From contig CAJKBQ010000028.1 in assembly GCA_905198155.1 (NCBI GenBank), positions 1 to 32,144 of the forward strand: a stretch of DNA of 32,144 bases. The letters are read 5' to 3'. A program made the translations under genes and the position numbers. Source of the DNA: an uncultured Eubacteriales bacterium. GTDB lineage: Bacteria; Bacillota; Clostridia; Oscillospirales; Acutalibacteraceae. Below the pieces are notes generated by a model. It made no database searches, was not told the origin of the DNA, and saw only the letters and a program-made list of their open reading frames with translations. Shown piece by piece: positions 20,483-29,638 of the stretch (positions are counted from its first letter, which is position 1; each line of letters opens with the position of its first letter).

Positions 20483-21394
20483 ATGAGTTCTCCCAAAATA
20501 CAAATTTCGGTTGTGATTCCTTTTTATAATGGTAATGCGTATTTGCCGCGTTTGTTGTCGAGTATTTCGGCGGTGGAAGCAAAGATGTGCAAGCATGCCG
20601 ATTTTGAAATTATAATGGTAAATGACAGCCCTACGGTAGATATCCTAATACCGAACGAATATCAATACAAAAAAATAACAATTCTTCAAAACGACACAAA
20701 CCAGGGCATACAAAAAACGAGAATTCATGGGATGGACTGTGCGGCAGGAGAATGGATTATTTTTTTAGATCAGGATGATGAACTTATTCCGGACGGATTT
20801 CAGGAGCAAGTTGCACTGACTCAAGACGCAGATGTTGTTGTTGGAAACGGTATATATCAAATCGCAGGGAGATCAGAGCTTGTTTTTGCAAGTCTGTCGG
20901 AAATGCGACATCTTATTCAGCGAAAAAAATTTATTCAAATCCGTAATTTGATTCCGTCACCGGGGCAATGTATGATTCGTAAACAGGCAATTCCGGAGGA
21001 GTGGAAGAATTCCCCGTTGCAATGTAATGGGGCAGATGATTGGATGCTTTGGATTTTGCTGTTCTGCAAGGACAGTCGATTTCGATGCAATGTTCGGCAG
21101 GTATATATTCATCATGATTCCGGGAACGCAAATCTATCATTAGATTTGGGAAAAATGCGCAGTTCTTCTTTGGAGATGTGTTCGTATTTGTCGAATCATT
21201 TGACAGGCAGGGAAATGCAAAATTTACATGACGCAATCAATTTTAAGTACGATCAAGATACCCATCAGCTGACCATAAAAAAATTGGTAAAGTATCGGAA
21301 GACCGTTGGTTATAACATCGCATACAAAATTATACGTGAGATTGCACGCAGATCTCATTTGGCTCAAGAATCCACGAGGAGATATGAAAGATGA
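20483..21394 (+). CDS. GT2-family glycosyltransferase
   Basis: This 303-residue protein opens with the GT-A signature ISVVIPFYNGNAYLPRLLSSI and has the metal/donor-binding stretch GEWIIFLDQDDELIPDG (DxD-like DQDD). A GQCMIRKQAI segment and WMLWILLF follow. No membrane segment is evident. The ribosome-binding site GAGGT lies just before ATG 20483. From this gene the base composition is clearly more AT-rich than in the genes before it. The sugar transferred cannot be inferred. Its stop overlaps the next start (ATGA). Confidence 0.85.
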   Translation: MSSPKIQISVVIPFYNGNAYLPRLLSSISAVEAKMCKHADFEIIMVNDSPTVDILIPNEYQYKKITILQNDTNQGIQKTRIHGMDCAAGEWIIFLDQDDELIPDGFQEQVALTQDADVVVGNGIYQIAGRSELVFASLSEMRHLIQRKKFIQIRNLIPSPGQCMIRKQAIPEEWKNSPLQCNGADDWMLWILLFCKDSRFRCNVRQVYIHHDSGNANLSLDLGKMRSSSLEMCSYLSNHLTGREMQNLHDAINFKYDQDTHQLTIKKLVKYRKTVGYNIAYKIIREIARRSHLAQESTRRYER

Positions 21395-22245
21395 TTTCAG
21401 TTGCAGTAACAACGTATAACGGAGAGAAGTATATTGAAAAACAGCTGCAATCCATCTTGCAGCAATCCTTACCGGTAGATGAGATTATAATCAGTGATGA
21501 TGGGTCTACGGATCAAACCGTTTCGGTGATCAGACGCGTGATCGCGCAAAACAAAACCAAAACATCGATTCGCCTACGCCAAAATGCATCCAATGTCGGG
21601 TATACGGAAAATTATTATCTTACAATTCGTGAAACAGCCGGGGAATACATTTTTTTAGCGGATCAAGATGATATTTGGCATACCGACAAAGTGAAAAAGA
21701 CGATTCAAATAATGAATCAAAATAAGTGTGTAGCGATCTGTACAAACTTTTCGTTAATAGACCAAAACGATGCACCGATTTCTGATGAAACACAGTTTCA
21801 AACGAGTCCATTCCTTCAAAAAATTTCCTGCAAAGAACTTACGCCGATTTCCTTTGATCAGTTGGTATATGGAAACGTTGCACAAGGATGCACCTATTGC
21901 TTTACGCGACAGGTATGTGACGCATATCTAAAAATTCACAGCCCATATCTTATTCATGATCACCAGATTCTCTTTATTGCAACGTTGGTTGGATCGGTAT
22001 ATTTTTATAACGAAAAGCTGATTAAATACCGCATTCACGCTGGTAATGCAATTGGTTTTCACAAAAAAGGGGAACACGCTGTTTTTGTTCCAAGGAAACC
22101 GGCAAAAAAGCCGACAATGGTGTGCTTTATGGAAGATGTGGATCGTGTTATTCCAATTCCGAACAAATGGAAGTATACACTTTTATATTATTTGAGAATT
22201 CCTTATATTGCTTCGATCGTGCGGAACTTAAAAAGGGGATCGTGA
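21391..22245 (+). CDS. GT2-family glycosyltransferase (rhamnosyltransferase-like)
   Basis: This 284-residue protein has the GT2 opening MISVAVTTYNGEKYIEKQLQSILQQ, then IIISDDGSTDQT and GEYIFLADQDDIWHTDKV. That last ADQDDxW pattern is typical of a subgroup with many predicted rhamnosyltransferases. HDHQILFIATLVGSVYFYNEKLIKYRIH matches the acceptor-side part. It overlaps the upstream gene by four bases, and its TGA overlaps a possible GTG of the next gene. AT-rich. Donor specificity for dTDP-rhamnose is inference from the rml genes. Confidence 0.87.
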   Translation: MISVAVTTYNGEKYIEKQLQSILQQSLPVDEIIISDDGSTDQTVSVIRRVIAQNKTKTSIRLRQNASNVGYTENYYLTIRETAGEYIFLADQDDIWHTDKVKKTIQIMNQNKCVAICTNFSLIDQNDAPISDETQFQTSPFLQKISCKELTPISFDQLVYGNVAQGCTYCFTRQVCDAYLKIHSPYLIHDHQILFIATLVGSVYFYNEKLIKYRIHAGNAIGFHKKGEHAVFVPRKPAKKPTMVCFMEDVDRVIPIPNKWKYTLLYYLRIPYIASIVRNLKRGS

Positions 22246-22247
22246 AG

Positions 22248-23522
22248 GTGAACAGTCAATTAAACGTTTCCATAAGCAAATGTATATTTTTTTTGATTGC
22301 AATTTTTTCTTGCATGATGCTTGTGAAAATAGATGTTTTTTCCGCTTTTTTTATCGTACAAGTAATGGGAATAGGAATTTTGAGCATCCGAAAAAGCGGA
22401 AAACTGCACTTTTCGACAGATCGGCGTGTGAATTTTGTTTTCTTAAGTTTTTTAATATCTACAGTTGCTTGCCAATTCAGCACAACCTGGTTGTCATACC
22501 GAAAGGCAGCAATTGCGGAATTTATCCTATTAATCCCAGTGTACTTTACATATGCGTACTTGGAATATGCAACTCAGGACAATTGTGAGCTGCTTTCGAT
22601 TTTAAAAAAAGGTGTCCAATGCGCGTGTGTAATACAGCTTGTTTGGTGTTTGCTGCAGTTTGTGCTGTATCGTCTCTGGACAATAGACCTGAATCAGATT
22701 GTTTTCGTAAATATATTGCATACAGTCGAATCCGCAAGCCATTATAAGGCTGGAGCTTTTTTACCGTCTGGAATGTGTTGGCATGCTGCATTTATGGCAC
22801 CGGTTGCAGCAATTTCATATATGATTTTTGATAATTGGGTAATCAAGGGTCTTGCGGTTTTAGATGCAATTGTATGCAATAATGCAACGGCATTGATTGT
22901 AATATGTATATGTGTTTTTTTAGATTTTATATTTCAGCTTCGTCGCTGCAATGAGACAAAAAAAATTCGCGCCCAAAGTTTAGCAGCAGTATTGGTTTTG
23001 ATTGTTTTGATTCCATATGTGATGAAAACCGGAATATGGAAAACGGTGCTTGAAAAAGTGGTATATATTATCCAGCGGATTACTGGCAGTGCGTTTGATG
23101 GCGGCAGTGCGGATGCACATATCAGATATTACACCGATTACCCAAAAGTGCTCCAACGCAGTTCGCTTATTCAAATTCTGTTTGGTTACGGTCTAGGGTG
23201 TTCCGGATACCCGATCAGTGTGATCAAGGGTCAGTACGATGCATTAAAAAGTTGGGCAGTGGAAAGTGATGTTATCGATATTTTGGTATCAAGGGGCGTA
23301 TTTGGCTTTTTCATTTTCTACGGATGGATAATTCGTATTGCAGCGAGAGGCATCAAAACGGATTATCGCTATTTTGTTTTGGCTGTTGCGCTTGCTGCGG
23401 GTGGAATAACCTACAATATTCAGTTTGATTGGGTTATACTGATTGAATTGATGTTGTGGCTTTCGTTGAAAAGAAATGTAAATTTCTTTCAGAACATTAC
23501 AAAAAAAACGACAACGGATTAA
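22248..23522 (+). CDS. Wzy-like polysaccharide polymerase (multi-pass membrane protein)
   Basis: This protein of about 424 residues has around ten hydrophobic segments spread along its length (for example FFLIAIFSCMMLV, FVFLSFLISTVACQF, ALIVICICVFLDFIF, LAAVLVLIVLIPYV). A long hydrophilic loop includes AHIRYYTDYPKVLQRSSLIQ, and the segment SWAVESDVIDILVSRGVFGFF resembles the conserved VESD..L..RG region of O-antigen polymerases. Low sequence conservation is normal for Wzy. I favour GTG 22248, nine bases after AAAGGGG; GTG 22242 overlapping the previous stop is an alternative. It sits in the AT-rich block with transferases and a flippase, as expected for a Wzx/Wzy-type locus. Confidence 0.75.
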   Translation: MNSQLNVSISKCIFFLIAIFSCMMLVKIDVFSAFFIVQVMGIGILSIRKSGKLHFSTDRRVNFVFLSFLISTVACQFSTTWLSYRKAAIAEFILLIPVYFTYAYLEYATQDNCELLSILKKGVQCACVIQLVWCLLQFVLYRLWTIDLNQIVFVNILHTVESASHYKAGAFLPSGMCWHAAFMAPVAAISYMIFDNWVIKGLAVLDAIVCNNATALIVICICVFLDFIFQLRRCNETKKIRAQSLAAVLVLIVLIPYVMKTGIWKTVLEKVVYIIQRITGSAFDGGSADAHIRYYTDYPKVLQRSSLIQILFGYGLGCSGYPISVIKGQYDALKSWAVESDVIDILVSRGVFGFFIFYGWIIRIAARGIKTDYRYFVLAVALAAGGITYNIQFDWVILIELMLWLSLKRNVNFFQNITKKTTTD

Positions 23523-23536
23523 CGAGGAACAAGACA

Positions 23537-24682
23537 ATGAATGGTGACATTGTAAAGGTAATTGCGTTTTATTTGCCGCAGTTTCATGCCATACCAGAAA
23601 ACGATGCTGCGCATGGTATTGGATTTACAGAGTGGAGCAATACGAGAAAAGCAAAACCTCTTTTTGAAGGACATTATCAGCCCCGAACGCCGTTAGGTCA
23701 GAACTACTATTGTTTACTGGACAATGGAGTGATGGAAAAACAGGTCGAATTGGCAAAGCAACATGGTATATATGGGTTTTGTTACTATCATTATTGGTTT
23801 AAAAACGGAAAAAAACTTCTTGAAAAACCAATTGAAATGATGAGGAAAAATCCGAAATTGGATATCCCGTACTGTTTGTCCTGGGCAAATGAAAACTGGA
23901 CAAAAAAATGGGATGGCGGGAACAACGAGACCATTATCGAACAAGATTATGGAAACCAAGAAGATTTGATTGCGCACGTTGAGTACCTGTGTGATTTTTT
24001 TTCCGATCCGAGATATATAAAGGAAGATGGTTGCCCAATTTTTTTGCTTTATAAACCTGAGCTTGTGCCGAATTTGACAAAAATGATACGAACAATCCGG
24101 GAACACGTGGTCGCAAATGGTTTTCCGGGAATCAAAATATTTGTGCAATATCCAAAGTTTTTTTTTAATGGCGCGAAGCTGGACTTGTTTGATGGGTATA
24201 TTCAGTTTCAACCAAGATTTATTCAGGATTTTGAAAAAGATGCAAGCAGGTCATCTGCCAAAAAGGCGATAAAAAAAATGCTGCTGTCAATGAATTTCCG
24301 ACATACGGTAGACCAAATCGAGCGGATGCTGTCCGGCCGGGGTACCGCAGGACAGAACGGACCAACCATACGCGATTACCAGGATGACTGGAATCGTATA
24401 CTGGCTTATCAGCCTCGGGACAGACGGATAATTGCCGGTGCATTCACGGATTGGGACAATACGCCACGGAATAAAAACGGATTGATATATAAAGGTGCAA
24501 CACCGGAACTTTTTCAGAAGAATATGCATGAGCTGGTGCAAAAAGTGCATCATGAGTATAGTCGCCCATATATTTTTTTAAATGCATGGAATGAATGGGC
24601 GGAAGGCGCCTATTTGGAACCCGATGAAAAATATCGATATGCGTATTTAGAAGCACTTCAGCACGCGCTCGAATGCGGATAA
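23537..24682 (+). CDS. WbsX-like protein (GH99-like fold)
   Basis: This 381-residue protein has the WbsX-family features KVIAFYLPQFHAIPEND, GIGFTEWSN, the YGFCYYHYWFKNGKKLLEKP stretch, LSWANENWTKKWDGG, and a late FLNAWNEWAEGAYLEP. The conserved Trp/Glu-rich motifs are those of the GH99-like domain found in O-antigen and capsule loci. Members are annotated as glycosyltransferases or endo-mannosidase-like hydrolases; the true activity is unsettled. ATG 23537 follows GAGGAA at 23524-23529; the longer frame would overlap the polymerase. No signal peptide is visible, which argues for action in the cytoplasm. Confidence 0.85.
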   Translation: MNGDIVKVIAFYLPQFHAIPENDAAHGIGFTEWSNTRKAKPLFEGHYQPRTPLGQNYYCLLDNGVMEKQVELAKQHGIYGFCYYHYWFKNGKKLLEKPIEMMRKNPKLDIPYCLSWANENWTKKWDGGNNETIIEQDYGNQEDLIAHVEYLCDFFSDPRYIKEDGCPIFLLYKPELVPNLTKMIRTIREHVVANGFPGIKIFVQYPKFFFNGAKLDLFDGYIQFQPRFIQDFEKDASRSSAKKAIKKMLLSMNFRHTVDQIERMLSGRGTAGQNGPTIRDYQDDWNRILAYQPRDRRIIAGAFTDWDNTPRNKNGLIYKGATPELFQKNMHELVQKVHHEYSRPYIFLNAWNEWAEGAYLEPDEKYRYAYLEALQHALECG

Positions 24683-24718
24683 ATTGCGAGTCTGAAAGAA
24701 AGGCATGATGAATAAAGT

Positions 24719-25333
24719 ATGTGGCTTGTTGAACGTTTAAAACAGTATTTATTCACGTCGCGTTGGCGAAAAAAGAACACTTACAATTCCACGATGCCAA
24801 TCAATCGGTTTAACGAAAAAAATGTTGAAGTAGGGAAATACACTTACGGCGGATTATATGTACTGAGTTTTGATGATTCCCAACAACTTAAAATAGGTTC
24901 CTTTTGCTCAATCGCACCCAGTGTTGCATTTATATTAAGCGCAGATCATCGAACGGACACGATATCGACGTTTCCGTTTCGTGTAAAGGTTTTGGGAGAA
25001 GAAAAAGAGGGAATATCAAAAGGGAATATAATAGTTGAAAATGATGTGTGGATCGGTTATGGATCTACGATTATGTCTGGTGTCCACATCGGGCAGGGTG
25101 CGGTAATTGCTGCCGGTTCGGTTGTGACGAAAGATGTACCGCCATATGCGATTGTGGGCGGCGTACCTGCGCGCATCATCCGATATCGGCTCAGTACGCA
25201 GCAGCGAGTGGAAGCGGAACAAATTGACTACGATAAAATAAATGAGGAATTTATCCGCTCAAATATGAAAAGTTTTTGTGAGCCGGTAGACCGTGATTTT
25301 GATTTTTCTGTATTTCCCAAAAAGAAGGCGTGA
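24719..25333 (+). CDS. CatB-like hexapeptide-repeat O-acetyltransferase
   Basis: This 204-residue protein has a left-handed beta-helix: VGKYTYGGLYVLSF, LKIGSFCSIAPSVAFILSADHRTD with the catalytic-type histidine, IIVENDVWIGYGSTIMSGVHIGQGAVIAAGSVVTKDVPPYAIVGGVPARIIRYRL. It should transfer an acetyl group from acetyl-CoA to a sugar hydroxyl in the repeat unit. The start is uncertain: ATG 24719 lies about 15 bases after GAAAGAAAGG, farther than ideal. An out-of-frame ATG pair at 24705/24708 opens only an 11-codon reading frame. The end overlaps no gene, but the following GT2 begins within 30 bp. Confidence 0.85.
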   Translation: MWLVERLKQYLFTSRWRKKNTYNSTMPINRFNEKNVEVGKYTYGGLYVLSFDDSQQLKIGSFCSIAPSVAFILSADHRTDTISTFPFRVKVLGEEKEGISKGNIIVENDVWIGYGSTIMSGVHIGQGAVIAAGSVVTKDVPPYAIVGGVPARIIRYRLSTQQRVEAEQIDYDKINEEFIRSNMKSFCEPVDRDFDFSVFPKKKA

Positions 25334-25361
25334 TTGCAAGAGCTTGAAAGAAGGGATCTCT

Positions 25362-26330
25362 TTGTTCAGAAAAAAACTTACCATTGCAATTCCAACATAC
25401 AATCGAGCAGTGCAATTAAAAATGTGTTTGCAGCGTGTATTGGATCAGGCAAACGACGATGTGGAAATACTCGTTTCAGACAATTGTTCGGTTGATGCAA
25501 CGGAACAGTATATGCGCGCATTGGTACCGCAATGCGAAAATGTAGTATATTACAGAAATGCGGAAAATATTGGCGCAGATCGTAATTTTTTAAACTGCTT
25601 CCAGAAAGCAACGGGCGAATATGTAATGCTGCTGGGAGATGATGATTTCTTGTTGTCAGGTGCGGTTGACAGTATTCTAAAAATACTGGATACACACCCA
25701 GTGTTTGTGCATTTGAATTCCTGCAATTTGCTATCCTCCGAACCCTTGCAGCTTTCTCCGCCTCGATTGGATGCAGAGAATTATTGTACGAACGATAAAA
25801 ACAAGATGATGGAAAAAATCGGAATATACATTACATTCCTGTCCGGTATGGTTTTGAAGACAGAATTTGTACAGCAGATTCAAAATAAGGAACAGTATAT
25901 CGGAACCTATTTTATCCAAAGCCACATTGCACTTCAGACGATGAAAAACGAGGGCACATATGTGATTGACGGACACAACTGCCTGGCAGCGTCTGCCAAT
26001 CTTGCGGTTAATTATGATGTGTACTATGTATGGTTCAAGCGTTACCGCGAATTGTTGATGGAAACCGGTACGGAATGCGGTTTTGATTCCGATACCATGC
26101 GTCACGTGTTTCATGATGGGCTGGACGATAATATTACAAATTTTGTACTTCAATTCCGAAGAAGTTGTTTTCCGCAAGAAAAAAATTGGAATAAAAAATA
26201 TGCATGGGAAGCGCTGCACGATGATCCGTGCATGAAAAGAAAATTTTGGGGAATTATCAATTGCCCATACGCACTGCTTCCTATATACAGAAGGGTACTG
26301 AGTATTAAAAGAAAAAGGAAAGACAAGTAA
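25362..26330 (+). CDS. GT2-family glycosyltransferase
   Basis: This is a GT-A glycosyltransferase of about 322 residues: KKLTIAIPTYNRAVQLKMCLQRVLDQ, VEILVSDNCSVDATEQYM, NIGADRNFLNCFQKATGEYVMLLGDDDFLL (the DDD metal-binding motif). The C-terminal half is rich in Tyr, Trp and basic residues and diverges from known groups. I prefer a TTG start at 25362, about seven bases after GAAAGAAGGGA. The longer open frame from 25293 would overlap the acetyltransferase and lacks a ribosome-binding site. It ends one base before the flippase start. Confidence 0.82.
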   Translation: MFRKKLTIAIPTYNRAVQLKMCLQRVLDQANDDVEILVSDNCSVDATEQYMRALVPQCENVVYYRNAENIGADRNFLNCFQKATGEYVMLLGDDDFLLSGAVDSILKILDTHPVFVHLNSCNLLSSEPLQLSPPRLDAENYCTNDKNKMMEKIGIYITFLSGMVLKTEFVQQIQNKEQYIGTYFIQSHIALQTMKNEGTYVIDGHNCLAASANLAVNYDVYYVWFKRYRELLMETGTECGFDSDTMRHVFHDGLDDNITNFVLQFRRSCFPQEKNWNKKYAWEALHDDPCMKRKFWGIINCPYALLPIYRRVLSIKRKRKDK

Positions 26331-26331
26331 G

Positions 26332-27795
26332 ATGAAAAATATTGGAAAAAACGCGATATATAGCATCTTAAAGTCGTTCTGCCAAGTTATATTTCCGCTC
26401 ATCACATTTCCGTATATATCCCGTACACTTTTGGTTGAAAATGTCGGAAAGATCAATTACAGTAACTCTATTTTGAGCTATATCAGCTTGATTGCGGCGC
26501 TTGGCATCACAACGTACGCAGTACGGGAATGTGCGCGTGTAAGAGATGATAAACAGCTGCTAGAAAATACTGCAAGCCAAATATTCTCGATCAATCTGAT
26601 AACGACGATAGCGGCGTACAGCGTTCTAATTGTGGTTTTAATTATCTCAAAATCGTTGACGCAGTACCGGATGTTGATCGGCATTATGAGTGCATCAATT
26701 ATGTTCGGGACGTTGGGTGCTGATTGGCTAAATACGGCAATGGAAGATTTTCAATATATTACAATTCGCACATTTCTCTGTCAATTCCTTTCGCTTATCG
26801 CGATGTTCCTTTTTGTAAAGGAACCGGACGATTACTACAAATACGCGCTGATTACGGCAGCTGCATCCAGCGGAGCCAATATTTCCAATATGTTTTACCG
26901 AAAAAGATTCTGCAGACTCCGTTTTACGCTGCAAATCGATTGGAAAAAACATTTTCCACCAATTTTGCTTCTTTTCGTAATGATATTGTCACAAACGATC
27001 TTCTGTAATTCAGATACGACGATTTTAGGATTTTTTAAAGGAGACAGGGCGGTGGGCTTGTATAGCACATCGGTAAAAGTATACAACTTAGTAAATACCA
27101 TGATTGCTTCTATCGCATGGGTAATCATGCCTCAAATGTCGCACGCATACGAAGTAAAAAACCGTGACGAAATTAATCGTCTTTTTTCGTATGCGACCGG
27201 TTTTATTGTTGTATTGGGATTACCTAGCATCGTAGGGATCAATATGCTGTGCCCGGAGATTATTCTTTTAATTGCCGGATCGGAGTATTTACCGGCGTAC
27301 ATTTCATTGCATATACTGACAGTTGCACTAAGCTTTTCGCTTATTGGCGGTCTGATCGGAAATATTGTATTGATCCCGTCTCAGCAAGAAAAAATATGCC
27401 TAAAGTCCTGTATATACGCGGCAGTCATTAATGCCGTGCTCAATATGCTGCTTATTCCCCGATTCGGCCTCAATGCCGCTGCCGCTACAACGGCATTTGC
27501 TCAGTTGATTGCCGCCTTGGTGAACTTTAAATATATGGATCGAAAAATACGCTTAGAGAACGCGAAAGGCATATTTTTAAGTTCGGTAGTGGGGTCTTTG
27601 GCCATTATAGCTGTTTGTGCAATTGCAAAGCGGTTGATTGTGTCCAATACCATAATGGTTTTGACGGCAGTGGGAAGCAGTGTTGTCGTATACGGAATTA
27701 TCCTTTTGCTGTTAAAAAACACTTTTGCCATGGAGCTTATTCATAATGTCCAGAGAAAACTGAAACAAAGATCAATTAGAAATATTAAGAGGTGA
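26332..27795 (+). CDS. Wzx-like flippase (polysaccharide biosynthesis / MOP superfamily)
   Basis: This 487-residue integral membrane protein has about 12-14 hydrophobic segments and the family N-terminus IGKNAIYSILKSFCQVIFPLITFPYISRTL, followed by VGKINYSNSILSYISLIAALGI. It would move lipid-linked repeat units to the outer face of the membrane. Length is normal for the family. It follows the GT2 gene by one base and precedes rfbF by seven. AT-rich, and the last gene of the AT-rich block. Together with the Wzy-like gene it indicates a Wzx/Wzy-dependent pathway. Confidence 0.9.
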   Translation: MKNIGKNAIYSILKSFCQVIFPLITFPYISRTLLVENVGKINYSNSILSYISLIAALGITTYAVRECARVRDDKQLLENTASQIFSINLITTIAAYSVLIVVLIISKSLTQYRMLIGIMSASIMFGTLGADWLNTAMEDFQYITIRTFLCQFLSLIAMFLFVKEPDDYYKYALITAAASSGANISNMFYRKRFCRLRFTLQIDWKKHFPPILLLFVMILSQTIFCNSDTTILGFFKGDRAVGLYSTSVKVYNLVNTMIASIAWVIMPQMSHAYEVKNRDEINRLFSYATGFIVVLGLPSIVGINMLCPEIILLIAGSEYLPAYISLHILTVALSFSLIGGLIGNIVLIPSQQEKICLKSCIYAAVINAVLNMLLIPRFGLNAAAATTAFAQLIAALVNFKYMDRKIRLENAKGIFLSSVVGSLAIIAVCAIAKRLIVSNTIMVLTAVGSSVVVYGIILLLLKNTFAMELIHNVQRKLKQRSIRNIKR

Positions 27796-27802
27796 TTATG
27801 CA

Positions 27803-28582
27803 ATGAAAGTCGTCCTACTAGCCGGCGGTTTCGGCACCCGTATTTCAGAAGAATCCCAGTTCAAACCCAAGCCAATGATCGAGATTGGTGAAATGCCGAT
27901 TTTGTGGCACATTATGAAGTGCTACTCACATTACGGCTACAATGAATTTGTCATCTGTGCAGGCTATATGCAGCATGTGATCAAAGAATGGTTTGCCGAT
28001 TACTTTTTGCACACCAGCGACATTACATTTGATTTCACGCAAGGCAACAAGGTGATTGTACACAATCAGCACAGCGAGCCGTGGAAAGTGACGGTCGTGG
28101 ATACCGGACTGCATACGATGACTGGCGGGCGAATCAAGCGGGTCAAACCGTATATTGGCGACGAACCGTTTATGCTGACATACGGCGACGGCGTTTGTGA
28201 TGTGAATATTCAGAAATTGGTCGAATTTCATCGAAGCCATAGGCGGCTCGCAACCCTGACATCCGTGCTGCTGGAACAGCAAAAAGGGGTGCTGGATATC
28301 GGCGGCGACAATGCGGTGCGGTCTTTCCGAGAGAAAAATATGTGCGACGGCGCACCGATTAATGCAGGGTTTATGGTGCTCCAACCGGAGGTGCTTCAAT
28401 ATATTGACGGAGACAATACCGTGTTTGAACGCGACCCATTGGAGCGTTTGGCAGCGGAAGGGCAGTTGATGAGCTATTCTCACCAGGGATACTGGCAATG
28501 CATGGATACCAAAAGGGAAAAAGATACACTGGAAAAACTTTGGGCGTCTGGAAAAGCACCGTGGAAAGTGTGGAATGACTGA
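27803..28582 (+). CDS. rfbF: Glucose-1-phosphate cytidylyltransferase (RfbF)
   Basis: This 259-residue protein makes CDP-glucose from CTP and glucose-1-phosphate, the entry step to CDP-3,6-dideoxyhexoses. Signatures are VVLLAGGFGTRISEESQFKPKPMIEIG (3-29), ILWHIMKCYSHYGYNEFVIC, FMLTYGDGVCDVNI with the metal aspartate, and INAGFMVLQPEVLQYI. Length equals the RfbF norm. It starts behind AAGAGGTG. Its stop shares a base with the next start (TGATG). Confidence 0.95.
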   Translation: MKVVLLAGGFGTRISEESQFKPKPMIEIGEMPILWHIMKCYSHYGYNEFVICAGYMQHVIKEWFADYFLHTSDITFDFTQGNKVIVHNQHSEPWKVTVVDTGLHTMTGGRIKRVKPYIGDEPFMLTYGDGVCDVNIQKLVEFHRSHRRLATLTSVLLEQQKGVLDIGGDNAVRSFREKNMCDGAPINAGFMVLQPEVLQYIDGDNTVFERDPLERLAAEGQLMSYSHQGYWQCMDTKREKDTLEKLWASGKAPWKVWND

Positions 28583-29637
28583 TGAATTTGACTTTTTACA
28601 AGGGAAAACGAGTATTTGTTACGGGTCATACCGGCTTCAAAGGTACTTGGCTATGCAAGATTTTGGCAAATGCAGGGGCGCAGGTAACGGGCTATTCGCA
28701 GAATCCGCCCACAAACCCTTCGCTGTTTGAAATTTCAAAGATGGCGCGGCAAATTCATTCCGTAATTGGTGATATCCGCGATTTTGACAAGTTGAAAACG
28801 GCATTCGATGCGGCGAAGCCGGAAATTGTTTTTCATTTAGCTGCGCAGCCGATCGTCCGAGACAGTTATAAAAATCCGCGTTACACCTATGAAACCAACG
28901 TAATGGGTACGGTGAATCTGTTAGAGTGCGTACGCCTGTCGGGCAGTCCTGTGCGGAGCGTAGTAAACGTAACGACGGATAAGGTATACCACAACAACGA
29001 ATGGCCATGGGGATACCGCGAGAACGAGCCGCTGGATGGGTTTGACCCCTACTCCAACAGCAAAAGCTGCTCCGAGTTGGTAACACACAGCTATAAAAAC
29101 AGCTTTTTTACGGATGGAAAGATCGCTGTTTCCACTGCGCGTGCAGGAAATGTAATAGGAGGCGGAGATTTCGCCAATGATCGGATTATTCCAGACTGTG
29201 TCCGTGCGATGCAGAAAAGAACCGTGATCGAGGTGCGGAATCCGTATTCGACCCGTCCGTATCAGCACGTTTTGGAGCCACTGGCGGCATATATGATGAT
29301 TGCACAAAAGCAATATGAGGATTCCAGGCTTCAAGGATATTACAATGTTGGACCGGATGACTGCGACTGCGTGACAACCGGTGAACTGGTGGATTTATTC
29401 TGCAAATATTGGGGTGCAGATGCCAAGTGGACGTGCCAAACGGAAGCAAATGCACCGCATGAGGCCAATTTTTTGAAATTGGATTGCAGCAAGCTGAAAC
29501 AGACTTTTGGTTGGAAGCCGCGCTGGCACATTGAAAAGTGCATGGAGATGACGTGCCGTTTCAGCAAAGTATGGCTGGACGGCGAAGATGTCGTTGCAGA
29601 AATGGACAAAGAAATCGAAGCGTTCATGGAGGATTAA
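28582..29637 (+). CDS. rfbG: CDP-glucose 4,6-dehydratase (RfbG)
   Basis: This 351-residue SDR enzyme converts CDP-glucose to CDP-4-keto-6-deoxyglucose. Motifs: VFVTGHTGFKGTWLCKIL (NAD-binding, 11-28), HLAAQPIVRDSYKNPRYTYETNVMGT, NVTTDKVYHNNEW, and the catalytic Tyr/Lys in DPYSNSKSCSELV. The GHTGFKGTWL variant is diagnostic of the CDP-glucose rather than dTDP-glucose dehydratases. It overlaps rfbF by one base and ends one base before rfbH starts. Confidence 0.95.
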   Translation: MNLTFYKGKRVFVTGHTGFKGTWLCKILANAGAQVTGYSQNPPTNPSLFEISKMARQIHSVIGDIRDFDKLKTAFDAAKPEIVFHLAAQPIVRDSYKNPRYTYETNVMGTVNLLECVRLSGSPVRSVVNVTTDKVYHNNEWPWGYRENEPLDGFDPYSNSKSCSELVTHSYKNSFFTDGKIAVSTARAGNVIGGGDFANDRIIPDCVRAMQKRTVIEVRNPYSTRPYQHVLEPLAAYMMIAQKQYEDSRLQGYYNVGPDDCDCVTTGELVDLFCKYWGADAKWTCQTEANAPHEANFLKLDCSKLKQTFGWKPRWHIEKCMEMTCRFSKVWLDGEDVVAEMDKEIEAFMED

Positions 29638-29638
29638 C

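Noticed and set aside
24705..24740. Small 11-codon frame just before the acetyltransferase as a leader peptide
   Set aside because: The overlap looks incidental; no attenuator hairpin or codon pattern supports it.
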